Part shown: positions 42,415-51,839 of the stretch, piece after piece
Layout: each line of letters starts with the position of its first letter
Position numbering within the stretch: position 1 is the stretch's first letter
NCBI RefSeq assembly: GCF_002091675.1
Contig: NZ_BDAE01000011.1
Coordinates: 1-64,000 of the forward strand
Direction: 5' to 3'
DNA from: Pseudomonas luteola NBRC 103146
GTDB taxonomy: Bacteria > Pseudomonadota > Gammaproteobacteria > Pseudomonadales > Pseudomonadaceae
DNA length: 64,000 nucleotides
Position numbers and translations under genes: made by a program
Notes under the pieces: model-generated
The model's input: the letters and a program-made list of their open reading frames with translations, nothing else
Database searches by the model: none
What the model was told of the DNA's origin: nothing

Positions 42415-43428
42415 GATTGTCGAAGCGATAGCATCTACCGACTCGCGAATGAGTGCCGGCCCCTTGTAAATGAAGCCGGTATAGATTTGAACCAGGCTCG
42501 CACCCGCCGCTATCTTCTGCTCTGCGTGGATACCCTCGGTAATGCCGCCTGCCGCAATAATGGGCAGTTTGCCCTTTAGCTCCGACGCCAGCACACGTAC
42601 CGTATGCGTACTCTTATCACGCACCGGCGCACCGGAAAGACCGCCCGCCTCGGCAGCATAGGGAAGATTCTCCACGCCGTCCCGGCTCAGAGTCGTGTTC
42701 GTCGCGATGATCGCATCCATGCCTGCCTGATGAATGGCATGGGCTACCAGTACAGTCTCTTCATCCGTCATGTCCGGCGCGATCTTGATGGCAATCGGCA
42801 CTCGCTTGCCGTAACGCACCGCCAGATCCTCCTGACGAAGCCGAAGCGCTTCCAGAAGCGCTTTGAGCGAGTCACCAAATTGCAGGCTGCGCAGTCCGGG
42901 TGTATTGGGCGAGCTGACGTTGACGGTCACGTAGCTGGCATGCTCATAGACCTTGTCCAGGCATAGCAGATAATCGTCAGCGGCACGCTCGACAGGCGTA
43001 TCGAAATTCTTGCCGATATTGATTCCAAGAATGCCTTTGTACCGGGAGGCCCGAACCCGCTGAATCAGATGGTCGACGCCCAGGTTGTTGAACCCCATGC
43101 GATTGATGATGGCCTCAGCTTGGGGAATACGGAACAGTCGTGGCCGAGGGTTACCCGGCTGTGGCCTTGGCGTTACCGTACCCACCTCGACAAAACCGAA
43201 CCCCAGCTGTGAAAAACCATCGATGGCAGCACCGTTTTTATCCAGTCCAGCCGCCAGGCCTACAGGGTTGGCGAACTCCAGCCCCATGACCGTGACGGGG
43301 AACGAAGGCTGGCGATTAAACAGGCCATTGAGACCCAGCCTGCCACCAGCACCAATCAGATCAAGGGTCAGATCGTGGGACGTTTCTGGAGAAAGCTTGA
43401 ACAGTAGGTTACGAACCGTGGAGTACAT
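42400..43428 (-). CDS. pyrD: Dihydroorotate dehydrogenase (quinone) PyrD
   Basis: A 342-aa class-2, membrane-associated FMN enzyme that oxidises dihydroorotate to orotate in pyrimidine synthesis. The N-terminal amphipathic helix [16 protein letters not shown] targets the membrane. [21 protein letters not shown] (catalytic Ser) and P-I-I-A-A-G-G-I are present. ATG 43428 was preferred to TTG 43434 because Pseudomonas PyrD begins M-Y. It is leftward; its 3' end overlaps the rmf terminator. Confidence 0.96.
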   Translation of the reverse strand: MYSTVRNLLFKLSPETSHDLTLDLIGAGGRLGLNGLFNRQPSFPVTVMGLEFANPVGLAAGLDKNGAAIDGFSQLGFGFVEVGTVTPRPQPGNPRPRLFRIPQAEAIINRMGFNNLGVDHLIQRVRASRYKGILGINIGKNFDTPVERAADDYLLCLDKVYEHASYVTVNVSSPNTPGLRSLQFGDSLKALLEALRLRQEDLAVRYGKRVPIAIKIAPDMTDEETVLVAHAIHQAGMDAIIATNTTLSRDGVENLPYAAEAGGLSGAPVRDKSTHTVRVLASELKGKLPIIAAGGITEGIHAEQKIAAGASLVQIYTGFIYKGPALIRESVDAIASTIKRAP

Positions 43429-43822
43429 GGGCAAGGGCTGTTCGAATGGAAGGACTCGTCATTATACAGTTCAACAAGTCACGAGTCTCGCCATGCCAGC
43501 AGCGGGAATAAACCGCACAGCTCTTTTGTAATTGCAAAGCAGTTATCAGTAACGAACTGAACAAGTTATAAAATGTCAGAATAAAAAGAGTATTTTTCAA
43601 AACCCGCTCGTATTTGGCTGGTGCCTTTCAACGTGTGCTCTACTTCCCCGGGTTATTCCAACCGTTCGGAAGAAAATCGCGCAGACTTTCCTATGCATGC
43701 CATAGTGAATTGTTAGTGCAATCAGTGAATCTTTATCAGTCGGCAGGGTCCGATGGCCCGCCGTTTATCAACGGGTCTTTGAATACGAATGGAGCGCCAG
43801 TGAATTGTCCCACGGAGGGAAA
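43429..43822. other. 394-bp divergent intergenic region
   Basis: This gap separates pyrD from the divergent uncharacterised gene at 43823. The part from 43540 to 43610 is AT-rich and probably carries the pyrD promoter; TATAAC-like and TTGAAA-like hexamers occur but not at standard spacing. A near-palindrome TTGTAATTGCAA lies at 43526-43537. I see no credible coding frame and no terminator. Confidence 0.4.
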
Positions 43823-44758
43823 ATGAGCCCGCGGAATGCGCTAAGCCTCAGTGCTCGGTTCATGGCGCTTACCCAGCGCTTGAGACTTGGCCAGTCGGCC
43901 AGTCGAGTGCTGCATCGCGCCAGCCGTCTGGATCTTGATTTTCAGCCACTTCCGGAGGATGTCGAAAGCATCTGGTGGGATGAAGGGCTTCCCCTGTATC
44001 AATTGATTTCCCTGTCACGTGGAGCACTTTCAGGTCCGGTTCAGGAAGACAAGGCGCCTGCCTATGAGCTTCTCAGCCAGCTCATTAAGACGCGACAGAT
44101 CAACTACTCCAGCTTCGACCTGCGCTGGATCAACGGCGTCTATACACGCCACCCCGCCGTCAGCACGGTCTCGGCGAGCAGCTTTGAAGAGCTGGCCGCT
44201 ACACCCTACTGTCGCCGCCATGTACGCATTATCAGTTATCGCGACTTTGAGTCCACACTGGGCCAGGCCCTGGCAGGAAACCGCTTTTCACTGCAGCTTC
44301 GTGAAGCGAGCTGGCGCGGCTCACGGCTGTTCTGGTATGGCGATGAGCAGCAGGTTTGTGCTTTTGCAGGCGCAGTAGCTTATGCACGCCTGAGAGGCCT
44401 TGAATATCTACTGCCCGCAGAATTGACGACCTATCAGCTCGATCCGGCTGCGGTAGAGACACTCGGTGAAGCCTTCCATGTACTTGCCGTACCTTCGGAG
44501 TGCTGGAACGAGCGAGGGTTTGTAAAACTACTGATTGATAACGCCATTCCCTATGCCCGACTTACTCTTCCCGGACACCCGGAGCAGCTGGAATGGCTTC
44601 TGCTGCCCCGTCAGTCACCGTTAAGCGATGCGCTAGGTCAGGGACTCAAATTGGCAGGCGCTCCCGATCTGTTGGTTCGCCTACGCCAGATTGGAGCGAT
44701 TCCTGATGAAAGGACACCCACAGCGCCGTTACCGCCTGAAGAATCAGGCGGTGCTTGA
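43823..44758 (+). CDS. Uncharacterised protein, possibly DUF6685 family
   Basis: A 311-aa soluble protein without signal peptide or membrane helices. No catalytic motif is obvious. It has a conserved-looking W-W-D-E-G-L-P-L-Y-Q-L-I-S-L-S-R-G segment near residue 57 and P-S-E-C-W-N-E-R-G-F-V-K near residue 225. I think it belongs to the Pseudomonas family DUF6685, but that is from memory. CGGAGGGAAA immediately precedes ATG 43823, an excellent ribosome site. Its last 15 bp overlap the end of bphO on the opposite strand. Confidence 0.75.
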   Translation: MSPRNALSLSARFMALTQRLRLGQSASRVLHRASRLDLDFQPLPEDVESIWWDEGLPLYQLISLSRGALSGPVQEDKAPAYELLSQLIKTRQINYSSFDLRWINGVYTRHPAVSTVSASSFEELAATPYCRRHVRIISYRDFESTLGQALAGNRFSLQLREASWRGSRLFWYGDEQQVCAFAGAVAYARLRGLEYLLPAELTTYQLDPAAVETLGEAFHVLAVPSECWNERGFVKLLIDNAIPYARLTLPGHPEQLEWLLLPRQSPLSDALGQGLKLAGAPDLLVRLRQIGAIPDERTPTAPLPPEESGGA

Positions 44759-45325
44759 GGCGACCGGTTGAAAGCGTTGCCCTGCCTGTAAAAACAAGCC
44801 AAAGGCTTGAGATTGACCGCTGAAGAGATCGTCTTCTTTCCAATGTACCGCCCGATGCTCCAGCTCTGCCAGAAAAGCAGGCCATCCGGCCGGCCCGGAG
44901 TCAGGAACATGACTCAGATAATGAGTTGCAGCCCGAATCAATGGCTCATCACTACCAGCCACATAGCGGGCAATCATCTTGCCGCCGAGCCGTGACCCTT
45001 CAAGCACATAGGCATATCCCCAAAGGGTGGCCTCATTACTGCAGGCCTGCAAAGGCTTATATTCAGGTACAGAAACACCCAGCATGGCCAAATCTTCGGC
45101 CAATGCAAACCGACGCCGACGCTGCTTCCAGTCAGGCATCATCGCTTCGATGCCGGAGGACTCAAGCATCTCCTCCATGGGAAACAAGGCCCATGCATGG
45201 GCAACCAGAAACGTCTGGTAGCCATCCAGATCCGTTAGTCGATAGGACGAAAACAAGGCGTCCACCTGCTGGTGCAATTCGCCACCGGCCTGTCGTAAAC
45301 GCTCACGAATAGAGGACGTACTCAT
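44744..45325 (-). CDS. bphO: Biliverdin-producing heme oxygenase BphO
   Basis: A 193-aa all-helical heme oxygenase that opens heme to biliverdin, the chromophore of the phytochrome encoded three genes upstream. The proximal heme ligand is the His in G-E-L-H-Q-Q-V-D. The distal helix segment appears as E-G-S-R-L-G-G-K-M-I, the equivalent of the family's G-S-x-L-G-G. Length fits bacterial BphO/PigA (about 190-200 aa). Its ATG overlaps the stop of the hybrid kinase by 4 bp, so it is the last gene of the bphP operon. Confidence 0.93.
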   Translation of the reverse strand: MSTSSIRERLRQAGGELHQQVDALFSSYRLTDLDGYQTFLVAHAWALFPMEEMLESSGIEAMMPDWKQRRRRFALAEDLAMLGVSVPEYKPLQACSNEATLWGYAYVLEGSRLGGKMIARYVAGSDEPLIRAATHYLSHVPDSGPAGWPAFLAELEHRAVHWKEDDLFSGQSQAFGLFLQAGQRFQPVASSTA

Positions 45326-47739
45326 GTCTGCTGTATTACTTTCAAGGGATTGGAGCCTTTCAGGGCTGAATGAACCTTGTTCGCCAGGTCATTTTCTCGG
45401 AAGGGCTTGGGTACGATGAAATATTCCTGCTCGTCCAGCTCGCCGAGTTCGGCGTATCCGGTAATGAAGACTACCGGAAGATCGGGCTGGCGTTGGCGCA
45501 ACGTTCGGGCAAGCTCGGCGCCGTTCATGCCCGGCATGGCAAAGTCAGCCAGCAACAGATCAATCTTGGCCGTACGTTCTATCACCGCCAATGCAGCAAA
45601 ACCGTTTTGCGCCTCGATGACGCTATATCCCAGCTCCTGAAGCAGCGTTGAGGTAACCTCCCGAACGGCACTGTCATCATCAACCAGCAGGATCGTACGT
45701 CTGGGTCCATCCATGCGACTTTCGGAGGCTGCCTGGGTATCCGACGCCGCATCATCCAACTCCACCTCGGCGCGAGGTAGAAATACTTTGACTTCGGTGC
45801 CTACACCCAATTCGGTTTCGATGCGCACTCCACCACCGGATTGCTTGGCAAAACCAAACACCTGAGCAAGCCCCAGGCCAGACCCCTTGCCTACTTCCTT
45901 GGTAGTAAAGAACGGTTCGAATGCCTTGGCCAGCACCTCATCTGTCATACCCGTGCCAGAATCCCGCACGGACATCATGACGTAATCGCCCGGCTCTGGC
46001 TCTTCAGGCCGCGAAGGTGCAGCGGTAATCGTCTGGTTGGCCGTGGTCAGACGCAGCGACCCGCCTACGCTCATGGCATCCCGAGCATTAATTGCCAGAT
46101 TCAGGATGATCAACTCGATCTGGGTCGGATCGACCAAGGCATGCCAAAGCCCCGGCTCCAGCGAGGTCTCAATCCAGACGCTGCCGCCCATGGTGCTTTG
46201 CAGCAAGGCCAGCATGCTGTTGACTGTCTCGTTTAGCTCAACAGGCTTTGGCGCAAGACGCTGGCGTCGTGAAAACGCCAATAACTGGCCAATCAGCTTG
46301 GCGCCTCGCTCTCCCGCCTCGCGAACGTTCTGCAGACGCGAAGGCAACTTTTCTAAAGTACCCTTTTCCAGATCGCGCCCCATGAACGCCGCACTGCTGA
46401 GAATGACAGTCAATAGATTGTTGAAGTCATGCGCAACACCGGCCGTAAGCTGACCCACGGCTTCCAGGCGCTGCATTTGCTGCAGCGTCGCCTCTACCCG
46501 CTCCCGCTCATTGATCTGCTCACGCAGCTGCCGGTTGGCTGTCGCCAGTTCTTCCATGGCATCCACTTCGGCGGTGATGTCGCGCCCCGAGCCATACAAC
46601 TTTCCATCTTCGGGCACAGCCGTCCAGGAAATCCAGCGATAGCTGCCGTCTCGATGCTGAATACGATTAACGAACCGGTTGGTTATCCGGCCGTTACTGA
46701 CACTGTTCAGCTCAGCTTGGGTAATGCTGCAATCATCACTATGCACCAGCTCAATGAACGGCTTGTCGATCAAGGCTTGGCGATCCCATCCTAGGGTCTC
46801 AGCCCAGGCCGGATTCAATGCCAACAGACGACCTTGTGATCCGGTTACGATCAACAGGTCTCGTGACAGATCCCAGGTACGGTCGCGCTCGCGTGTACGT
46901 TCCTGTACACGTTCGCCCAGCAAGGTATTGAGTTGCTCCAGCGCTTCGGTGGCCCGCTTCTGCTGGGTAATATCCATCATTACCCCGAGCAGACGGGTGC
47001 AGATGCCATCCTCGAAGAATGCCTTGCCTCTCGCCTCAATCCAGCGCTGTCCTCCAGTAGGAAGAGAAATCCGGTATTCCGCGTGATATTCCTGGTCATT
47101 GCTGTGCTCGGTAGCACGGCGGACCGCGTCAAACATTTTCTGGACTTCGTCCGGATGCCCCAGTCGAGCAAACAACTCCAAATCGACCTGTGCGTCCGAA
47201 GACAAGTCGAACATGGCCTTGCAGCGCTCGTCCCACAGTAGGCAGTTGGTCTCGGGTTGAAGCTCCCACATGCCCAGGCGCGCCGCATCGATTGCCAGCC
47301 GGGAGCGCACTTCAAGCGTTTGCAGAGCCTCTTCGGCCTTGCGGCGCTCCCGTCGTTCATGCACAACAGTCAATGCACGCTCTACAGAAGTAGAAAGCAG
47401 CTCCAGACTCTGTTTGAGCACGTAGTCATTCGCGCCCAGGCGCATCATCTCGACGGCATGTGCCTCACCAAAAATGCCGGAAACAAAGATGAACGGCGTA
47501 TCGGGAGCCGCTACGCGCGCCACTTTGAGCGCCTCGGCTCCAGAGAAGCCAGGCAGGATGATATCCGACAGGATAAGATCGAACGGCTGGCCGCACAGTG
47601 CTGCGTCAAGCCCCGCTCGGTCATACACAACCGTCGGCTCAAGACTAAAGCCGTTGCGCTCCAGTTCGATAAGGATCAGCTCGACGTCGAGCTTGCTATC
47701 CTCGACCAACAATATCTTGATGCGTTTCGGTAAGGACAT
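45322..47739 (-). CDS. Hybrid sensor histidine kinase (REC-PAS-PAS-HisKA-HATPase-REC)
   Basis: An 805-aa cytoplasmic protein with no membrane helices. The N-terminal receiver domain is about residues 1-125 (V-E-D-S-K-L-D and phospho-acceptor D in L-I-L-S-D-I-I-L-P-G). Two PAS domains lie at about 140-270 and 290-400, followed by a coiled coil. The HisKA box is G-V-A-H-D-F-N-N-L-L and the HATPase boxes are N-L-A-I-N-A-R-D-A-M and G-x-G-S-G-L-G-L. A second receiver is at about 685-800 (L-L-V-D-D-D, L-L-A-D-F-A-M-P-G). ATG 47739 gives the normal receiver start. It lies between the Rcp1-like regulator and bphO, so it probably extends phytochrome signalling. Confidence 0.92.
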   Translation of the reverse strand: MSLPKRIKILLVEDSKLDVELILIELERNGFSLEPTVVYDRAGLDAALCGQPFDLILSDIILPGFSGAEALKVARVAAPDTPFIFVSGIFGEAHAVEMMRLGANDYVLKQSLELLSTSVERALTVVHERRERRKAEEALQTLEVRSRLAIDAARLGMWELQPETNCLLWDERCKAMFDLSSDAQVDLELFARLGHPDEVQKMFDAVRRATEHSNDQEYHAEYRISLPTGGQRWIEARGKAFFEDGICTRLLGVMMDITQQKRATEALEQLNTLLGERVQERTRERDRTWDLSRDLLIVTGSQGRLLALNPAWAETLGWDRQALIDKPFIELVHSDDCSITQAELNSVSNGRITNRFVNRIQHRDGSYRWISWTAVPEDGKLYGSGRDITAEVDAMEELATANRQLREQINERERVEATLQQMQRLEAVGQLTAGVAHDFNNLLTVILSSAAFMGRDLEKGTLEKLPSRLQNVREAGERGAKLIGQLLAFSRRQRLAPKPVELNETVNSMLALLQSTMGGSVWIETSLEPGLWHALVDPTQIELIILNLAINARDAMSVGGSLRLTTANQTITAAPSRPEEPEPGDYVMMSVRDSGTGMTDEVLAKAFEPFFTTKEVGKGSGLGLAQVFGFAKQSGGGVRIETELGVGTEVKVFLPRAEVELDDAASDTQAASESRMDGPRRTILLVDDDSAVREVTSTLLQELGYSVIEAQNGFAALAVIERTAKIDLLLADFAMPGMNGAELARTLRQRQPDLPVVFITGYAELGELDEQEYFIVPKPFRENDLANKVHSALKGSNPLKVIQQT

Positions 47740-47827
47740 ATCGCTTCGCCGAGCAGGTTCCACGAGCATGGAACGTGAAATCAGGCCGTTCGGGTCATCT
47801 GCAGTATAGGATTTGATAAGGACCTCA

Positions 47828-48289
47828 CTATGAGCCGGGGCGACGGGTTAGACGAAACGAACCGGGTGGCGGCTCGTTGAGCACAGCCCAGAAGATGCCT
47901 AGGTCGCTGATGGCCGCTACGAAATCACGAAACTCAACAGGTTTTACCACATAAGCATTGACACCGAGCTGATAGGCCCGCTCCAGATCAGGCTCCTCGC
48001 GAGAAGAAGTCAGCATTACAACCGGTATGCTGCGCAATGACGGGGTATCACGCACTTCTTTGAGCACCTCAAGGCCATCGACCTTGGGTAATTTCAAGTC
48101 CAGCAGCATTACCGCCGGATTTCCCTCAAGTCGCTCAGCATGAGCGCCCCGGCGCATGAGATAGTCCAACGCCTCGGCACCGTCGCGCAGAACAATGACC
48201 TCGTTGGCCAACTGGCTCCGTTCAAGCGCAACCAACGTCAGCTCGAGATCGTGCGGATTATCCTCGATCAGAAGAATCGGCTTAAGCAT
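47828..48289 (-). CDS. Rcp1-like single-domain response regulator
   Basis: A 153-aa stand-alone receiver domain. The acidic pair is in L-I-E-D-N-P-H-D, the phospho-acceptor Asp in M-L-L-D-L-K-L-P-K-V-D-G, then Thr in M-L-T-S-S and Lys in Y-V-V-K-P. The P-H-D-L-E-L-T-L-x-A-L-E-R and long C-terminal extension are typical of the Rcp1 type, the partner of phytochrome kinases such as Cph1. It starts 11 bp after the bphP stop without its own good ribosome site, so it is likely coupled to bphP. No output domain is present. Confidence 0.93.
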   Translation of the reverse strand: MLKPILLIEDNPHDLELTLVALERSQLANEVIVLRDGAEALDYLMRRGAHAERLEGNPAVMLLDLKLPKVDGLEVLKEVRDTPSLRSIPVVMLTSSREEPDLERAYQLGVNAYVVKPVEFRDFVAAISDLGIFWAVLNEPPPGSFRLTRRPGS

Positions 48290-48299
48290 AGAAGGAGTC

Positions 48300-50558
48300 T
48301 CAACGTTTCTGTGTGGAAAGGGGGCGCTGTTTCGGTAAAGCAAAATAGAACGTGGCACCTGTGCCCGGCTCGCCCTCAGCCCAGACCCTGCCATCATGGC
48401 GCTCTATGATACGGCGGACAGTGGCAAGGCCGATACCGATGCCTTCGAACTCGTCCATATGGTGCAGTCGCTGGAAGACGCCGAACAGCTTGCCCACGTA
48501 ATCCATGTTGAATCCGACCCCGTTATCCCTGACATGGAAAATGTCTTCCTTGTCGGTTGATTCTGAGCCGATCTCGATAACCGCCTGCTCGCGGTTGCGG
48601 GTGTACTTGATCGCGTTGGAAATCAGGTTGCGGAGCGCCAGATGAATAAAAGCCGCATCTGCAATGACCATCGGCAATGGCTCGACCTTCCACTCGATGT
48701 TGCGCCCGGCAAAGTCAGGCGCCATCTCCTGACGAATCGCTTCGATCAAGGCTGCGACATTGACATCGGAATAGCGGATCGCAGCCCTTCCCATCTGGGA
48801 AAAGCTCAGCAGGTTGTCAACCAGGGTTCCGGCAAACCGTGCTGAAACGCCGATGTTCTCAAGGAAGCGTGCGCCGCGATCAGAGAGCTTGTCGCCCTCG
48901 AAGTCATTGAGTAATTCTGCATAACCGGCAATGTGCCGAAGAGGCGCACGCAGGTCATGTGAGACGCTATAGGAAAAGGCTTCAAGTTCCTTATTGGTTC
49001 GCTTGAGCTCTTCTGCCAGCTCGGCCAACTCTTCAGCCTTGCGCAAGACGATACCGCGAACGGCATTACGCAGCTCGATGCTGCCCTCGACCTCCAGCGG
49101 ATCCCACGGCAATGAGAAGCCTCGGACGGTTTCCTGCCACGTGCTAAAGCTCAGACGGGGATTGAGCATCCCGTCGTCCTGCACCGCCTTATGCGGCGGC
49201 CCGGCCCAGTTGACGACCTGAACCTGCTCTGGCCTGAACCAGATCAGGTAATGGGAGTGAAGCTCGGAAATCGGCACCGCCAGCAAACCGGCAACATAGC
49301 CGCCCAATTCCAGTTCGGGAATATCGCGTGTCACATTGTTGGTATGGAAATCATCTTCAACATGTGTCGAGAGCCACATCACCAACGACTCGACGACCGA
49401 ACGCGGGGGCGTCTGACCAATCAGGTCGCAGCGCTCAGCCGATACGATAGCACCACCCGACGCACTGGCGAACCGGAGGAAAATATCGGGTACTTCAGCG
49501 ATGCCCTCGATAACACTGTCGCGGTCAGCCATCGCGGCCAGCAACTGCACGATCATCTGCCGAAGCGACAGGCGGCGATCGGATAACTTGTGAGACTCAC
49601 CAGCCTCGATCTGCAAGGACAGCATACGTCCCAGGAGTTCGCAGCCAGTGCGCTTCTGGAAGCTCACTGACTTTGGCTCGGCATCGTGGCAGGAAATCAG
49701 CCCCCAGAGCTCGTTATCCACCAGAATGGAAATGGACATCGAGGCCTGCGTACCCATGTTACGCATGTATTGGACATGCACTGGCGATACGCTGCGTAGC
49801 ATTGCAAAGCTCAAGTCCAGTGGGCGCCCCGTTTCCGGGTTGACGGAAGGCTCGATGATAGAGGGCTCGTAATGGGCGTCCTGAATGACACGAATCCGGT
49901 TTTCAAGATAAAGCCGACGCGCTTGAGCCGGGATATCCGACTCGGGGAAGACATGGCCAAGGTAACGGTCGTAACCCTCGTCTGCCTCTTCGGCAATCAC
50001 CTGGCCATGGCCGTCGTGATCGAAGCGATATGCCAGTACTCGGCCAAACTGCGTAATGCGCTTGACCTCTCGTACCGCCAGCAGGCAAAGCGCCTCAATG
50101 GACTCGGCATGCTGCAGCTGCTCGACAAAGGTACGCACCAACGGATACATCGTTGTGTAGGCCATTGCCGCCGTGCCGGCCGCTTCGAACTCGGCGATCA
50201 ATACATCATCGAAACGATGCACGAACATGGCAAAACAGTAGCCGTTATCGCCAAGCCGCAAGGCCACGTCACCCAGATAGAAGGGATTGTGGTCCTCGAT
50301 GACCAGCTCTTTCAGCCGCTCGGACAGATTCGTTTCTGGCAGAAAATCACTCAGGCATTTCCCTAACAGATCGGCAGGGCTGGCATGCAAATAATCCTGT
50401 ACGTTTTGGCTAACCTGAGTAATTGTCAGGCTCGGCTCGCTCAGGGCCAGCAGAAATCCATGTGGCTGGATACTACCGGGAATGTGTATAGGTTCTTTCG
50501 CACATTCCGTCAGCGTGCTGGCTGGAAGCGAGGAACTGGGATTGTCGGCGACGGCCAA
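48300..50558 (-). CDS. bphP: Bacteriophytochrome histidine kinase BphP
   Basis: A 752-aa red/far-red photoreceptor kinase. The biliverdin-attaching Cys is C19 in T-E-C-A-K-E-P-I-H-I-P-G. PAS, GAF (P-E-S-D-I-P-A-Q-A-R-R-L-Y, the D-I-P motif) and PHY domains follow; the PHY tongue has P-R-L-S-F (the PRxSF motif). HisKA is S-V-S-H-D-L-R-A-P-L and the HATPase domain has N-A-I-K-Y-T and G-I-G-I-G-L-A. The start is TTG 50558, with AGGAGAGG just upstream; no in-frame ATG lies before C19. It is the first gene of the bphP-regulator-kinase-bphO operon. Confidence 0.96.
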   Translation of the reverse strand: MAVADNPSSSLPASTLTECAKEPIHIPGSIQPHGFLLALSEPSLTITQVSQNVQDYLHASPADLLGKCLSDFLPETNLSERLKELVIEDHNPFYLGDVALRLGDNGYCFAMFVHRFDDVLIAEFEAAGTAAMAYTTMYPLVRTFVEQLQHAESIEALCLLAVREVKRITQFGRVLAYRFDHDGHGQVIAEEADEGYDRYLGHVFPESDIPAQARRLYLENRIRVIQDAHYEPSIIEPSVNPETGRPLDLSFAMLRSVSPVHVQYMRNMGTQASMSISILVDNELWGLISCHDAEPKSVSFQKRTGCELLGRMLSLQIEAGESHKLSDRRLSLRQMIVQLLAAMADRDSVIEGIAEVPDIFLRFASASGGAIVSAERCDLIGQTPPRSVVESLVMWLSTHVEDDFHTNNVTRDIPELELGGYVAGLLAVPISELHSHYLIWFRPEQVQVVNWAGPPHKAVQDDGMLNPRLSFSTWQETVRGFSLPWDPLEVEGSIELRNAVRGIVLRKAEELAELAEELKRTNKELEAFSYSVSHDLRAPLRHIAGYAELLNDFEGDKLSDRGARFLENIGVSARFAGTLVDNLLSFSQMGRAAIRYSDVNVAALIEAIRQEMAPDFAGRNIEWKVEPLPMVIADAAFIHLALRNLISNAIKYTRNREQAVIEIGSESTDKEDIFHVRDNGVGFNMDYVGKLFGVFQRLHHMDEFEGIGIGLATVRRIIERHDGRVWAEGEPGTGATFYFALPKQRPLSTQKR

Positions 50559-50624
50559 GCATCCTCTCCTGTCGTTACGTATGGATGATTTATCTATGCC
50601 GATTGTGCCTGCATAGGTACGTTA

Positions 50625-50749
50625 TTGTACAAGTGTGATTGATCGGGATAGCGCTAAAGATCTGTGATCCGCTCACTAGAGCTTTCCTGTTGTACATGTC
50701 TTGTCAAACAGTGCTGGTGGACTGCGGAACTATTAGTTACCTAGGGTAA
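50625..50749. promoter_or_regulatory. Repeat elements between bphP and the broken hydrolase gene
   Basis: TTGTACAAGTG (50625-50635) and TTGTACATGTC (50690-50700) are near-identical direct repeats 65 bp apart; the first contains the palindrome TTGTACAA. TTACC-TAG-GGTAA (50737-50749) is a perfect inverted repeat just before the hydrolase start. They look like regulator sites for one or both divergent units. Confidence 0.4.
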
Positions 50750-50787
50750 GTCGAAACGGCTGAATCATCCCAAGGAGCAAGTTATCC

Positions 50788-51791
50788 ATGTTCGCGCGCC
50801 TCGCCCCTGCTTTGCTGCTAGCTACCCTGACACATTCGGCGTTGGCTGCCGATGCCGCCTATGGTCCACGTCTGGAGGGTTTCGAATACGCTTACCCGGT
50901 AAGTGAGTTTGAGTTCACATCCCAAAATCAACGCCTGCAAATGGCTTACATCGATGTGAAGCCTACCGCAACACCTAACGGGCGTACCGTGGTGTTGATG
51001 CATGGAAAGAACTTTTGTGCCGGAACCTGGGAAACGACCATAGCCCAACTGAGTGGGGCCGGTTATCGGGTCGTAGCGCCGGACCAGATTGGTTTTTGTA
51101 AATCCACCAAACCTGAACACTATCAATATACCTTTCAGCAGCTGGCGGTGAATACCCACGCGCTTCTTGAGCATCTGGGTGTAGACAAGGTCACAGTTTA
51201 GGTCATTCCACCGGTGGCATGCTGGCTACCCGCTATGCCCTGCTCTACCCCAGCCAGGTCGAGCAGCTGGTCATGGTTAACCCCATTGGCCTTGAAGATT
51301 GGAAGACCAAAGGTGTGCCTTACCGTAGTGTTGATCAATGGTACGAGCGGGAGCTGAAAACAAGCGCCGAAGGTATTCGCAAGTACGAGCAGAACACCTA
51401 TTACGCCGGCCAGTGGAAGCCTGAATACGATCGCTGGGTCGATATGCTGGCCGGGCTGTATCGTGGTGAAGGCAAGCAGGTCGTAGCCTGGAACTCGGCC
51501 CTGCTGTACGACATGATCTATACCCAGCCTGTGGTCTATGAATTTGATCAGCTGCGCATGCCAACGCTGCTCATGATAGGCACCAAGGACAATACCGCCA
51601 TTGGCAAGGACGCAGCCACCCCAGAAGCACAGAAGGCACTGGGTGACTATACGACCCTAGGCAAGCAGACAGCCAAGACCATTCCCCATGCCACACTAGT
51701 CGAATTTGATGACATGGGACATGCGCCACAAATCCAGGATCCCGAACGTTTTCACAAGGCGCTGCTCAAAGGATTGGCTGAAATTAAATAG
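50788..51791 (+). pseudogene. Alpha/beta hydrolase gene interrupted by a one-base frameshift
   Basis: The first frame (50788-51201) encodes a signal peptide and the front half of an alpha/beta hydrolase, including V-L-M-H-G-K-N-F and V-V-A-P-D-Q-I-G-F. It ends at TAG 51199-51201 right after G-V-D-K-V-T-V. The next frame continues at once with G-H-S-T-G-G-M-L-A-T-R-Y, the nucleophile elbow, and runs to 51791 with an acid-loop Asp in G-T-K-D-N and catalytic H in D-M-G-H-A-P. Reading the T at 51198 twice (-1 shift) gives V-L-G-H-S-T-G-G, so one T is missing from GTTTTAGG. Both halves are otherwise undamaged, so the mutation is recent, a sequence error or, less likely, programmed frameshifting. 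AAGGAG precedes the start. Confidence 0.88.
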
Positions 51792-51796
51792 CTCAT

Positions 51797-51825
51797 AAAA
51801 AAACCCCGCCGAGGCGGGGTTTTTT
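51797..51825. terminator. Bidirectional terminator between the hydrolase gene and gdhB
   Basis: CCCCGCC (51804-51810) and GGCGGGG (51813-51819) are flanked by seven A and six T respectively. It lies 5 bp after the rightward hydrolase stop and 15 bp beyond the leftward gdhB stop and can serve both. Confidence 0.92.
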
Positions 51826-51839
51826 ATCGATGGTGCGAC

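Noticed and set aside
43409-43600. A 63-codon minus-strand frame upstream of and overlapping the pyrD start
   Set aside because: It starts at TTG without a good ribosome site, overlaps pyrD, and its hydrophobic look comes from the AT-rich promoter sequence.
43614-43826. A 70-codon plus-strand frame before the DUF6685-like gene
   Set aside because: No domain and no ribosome site; it overlaps the ribosome site and start of the real gene in another frame.
51190-51205. Programmed -1 frameshifting in the hydrolase gene as the main explanation
   Set aside because: No classical X-XXY-YYZ slippery heptamer and no clear downstream pseudoknot; the family is normally a single frame. A single-base loss or sequence error is simpler, so I labelled it a pseudogene.
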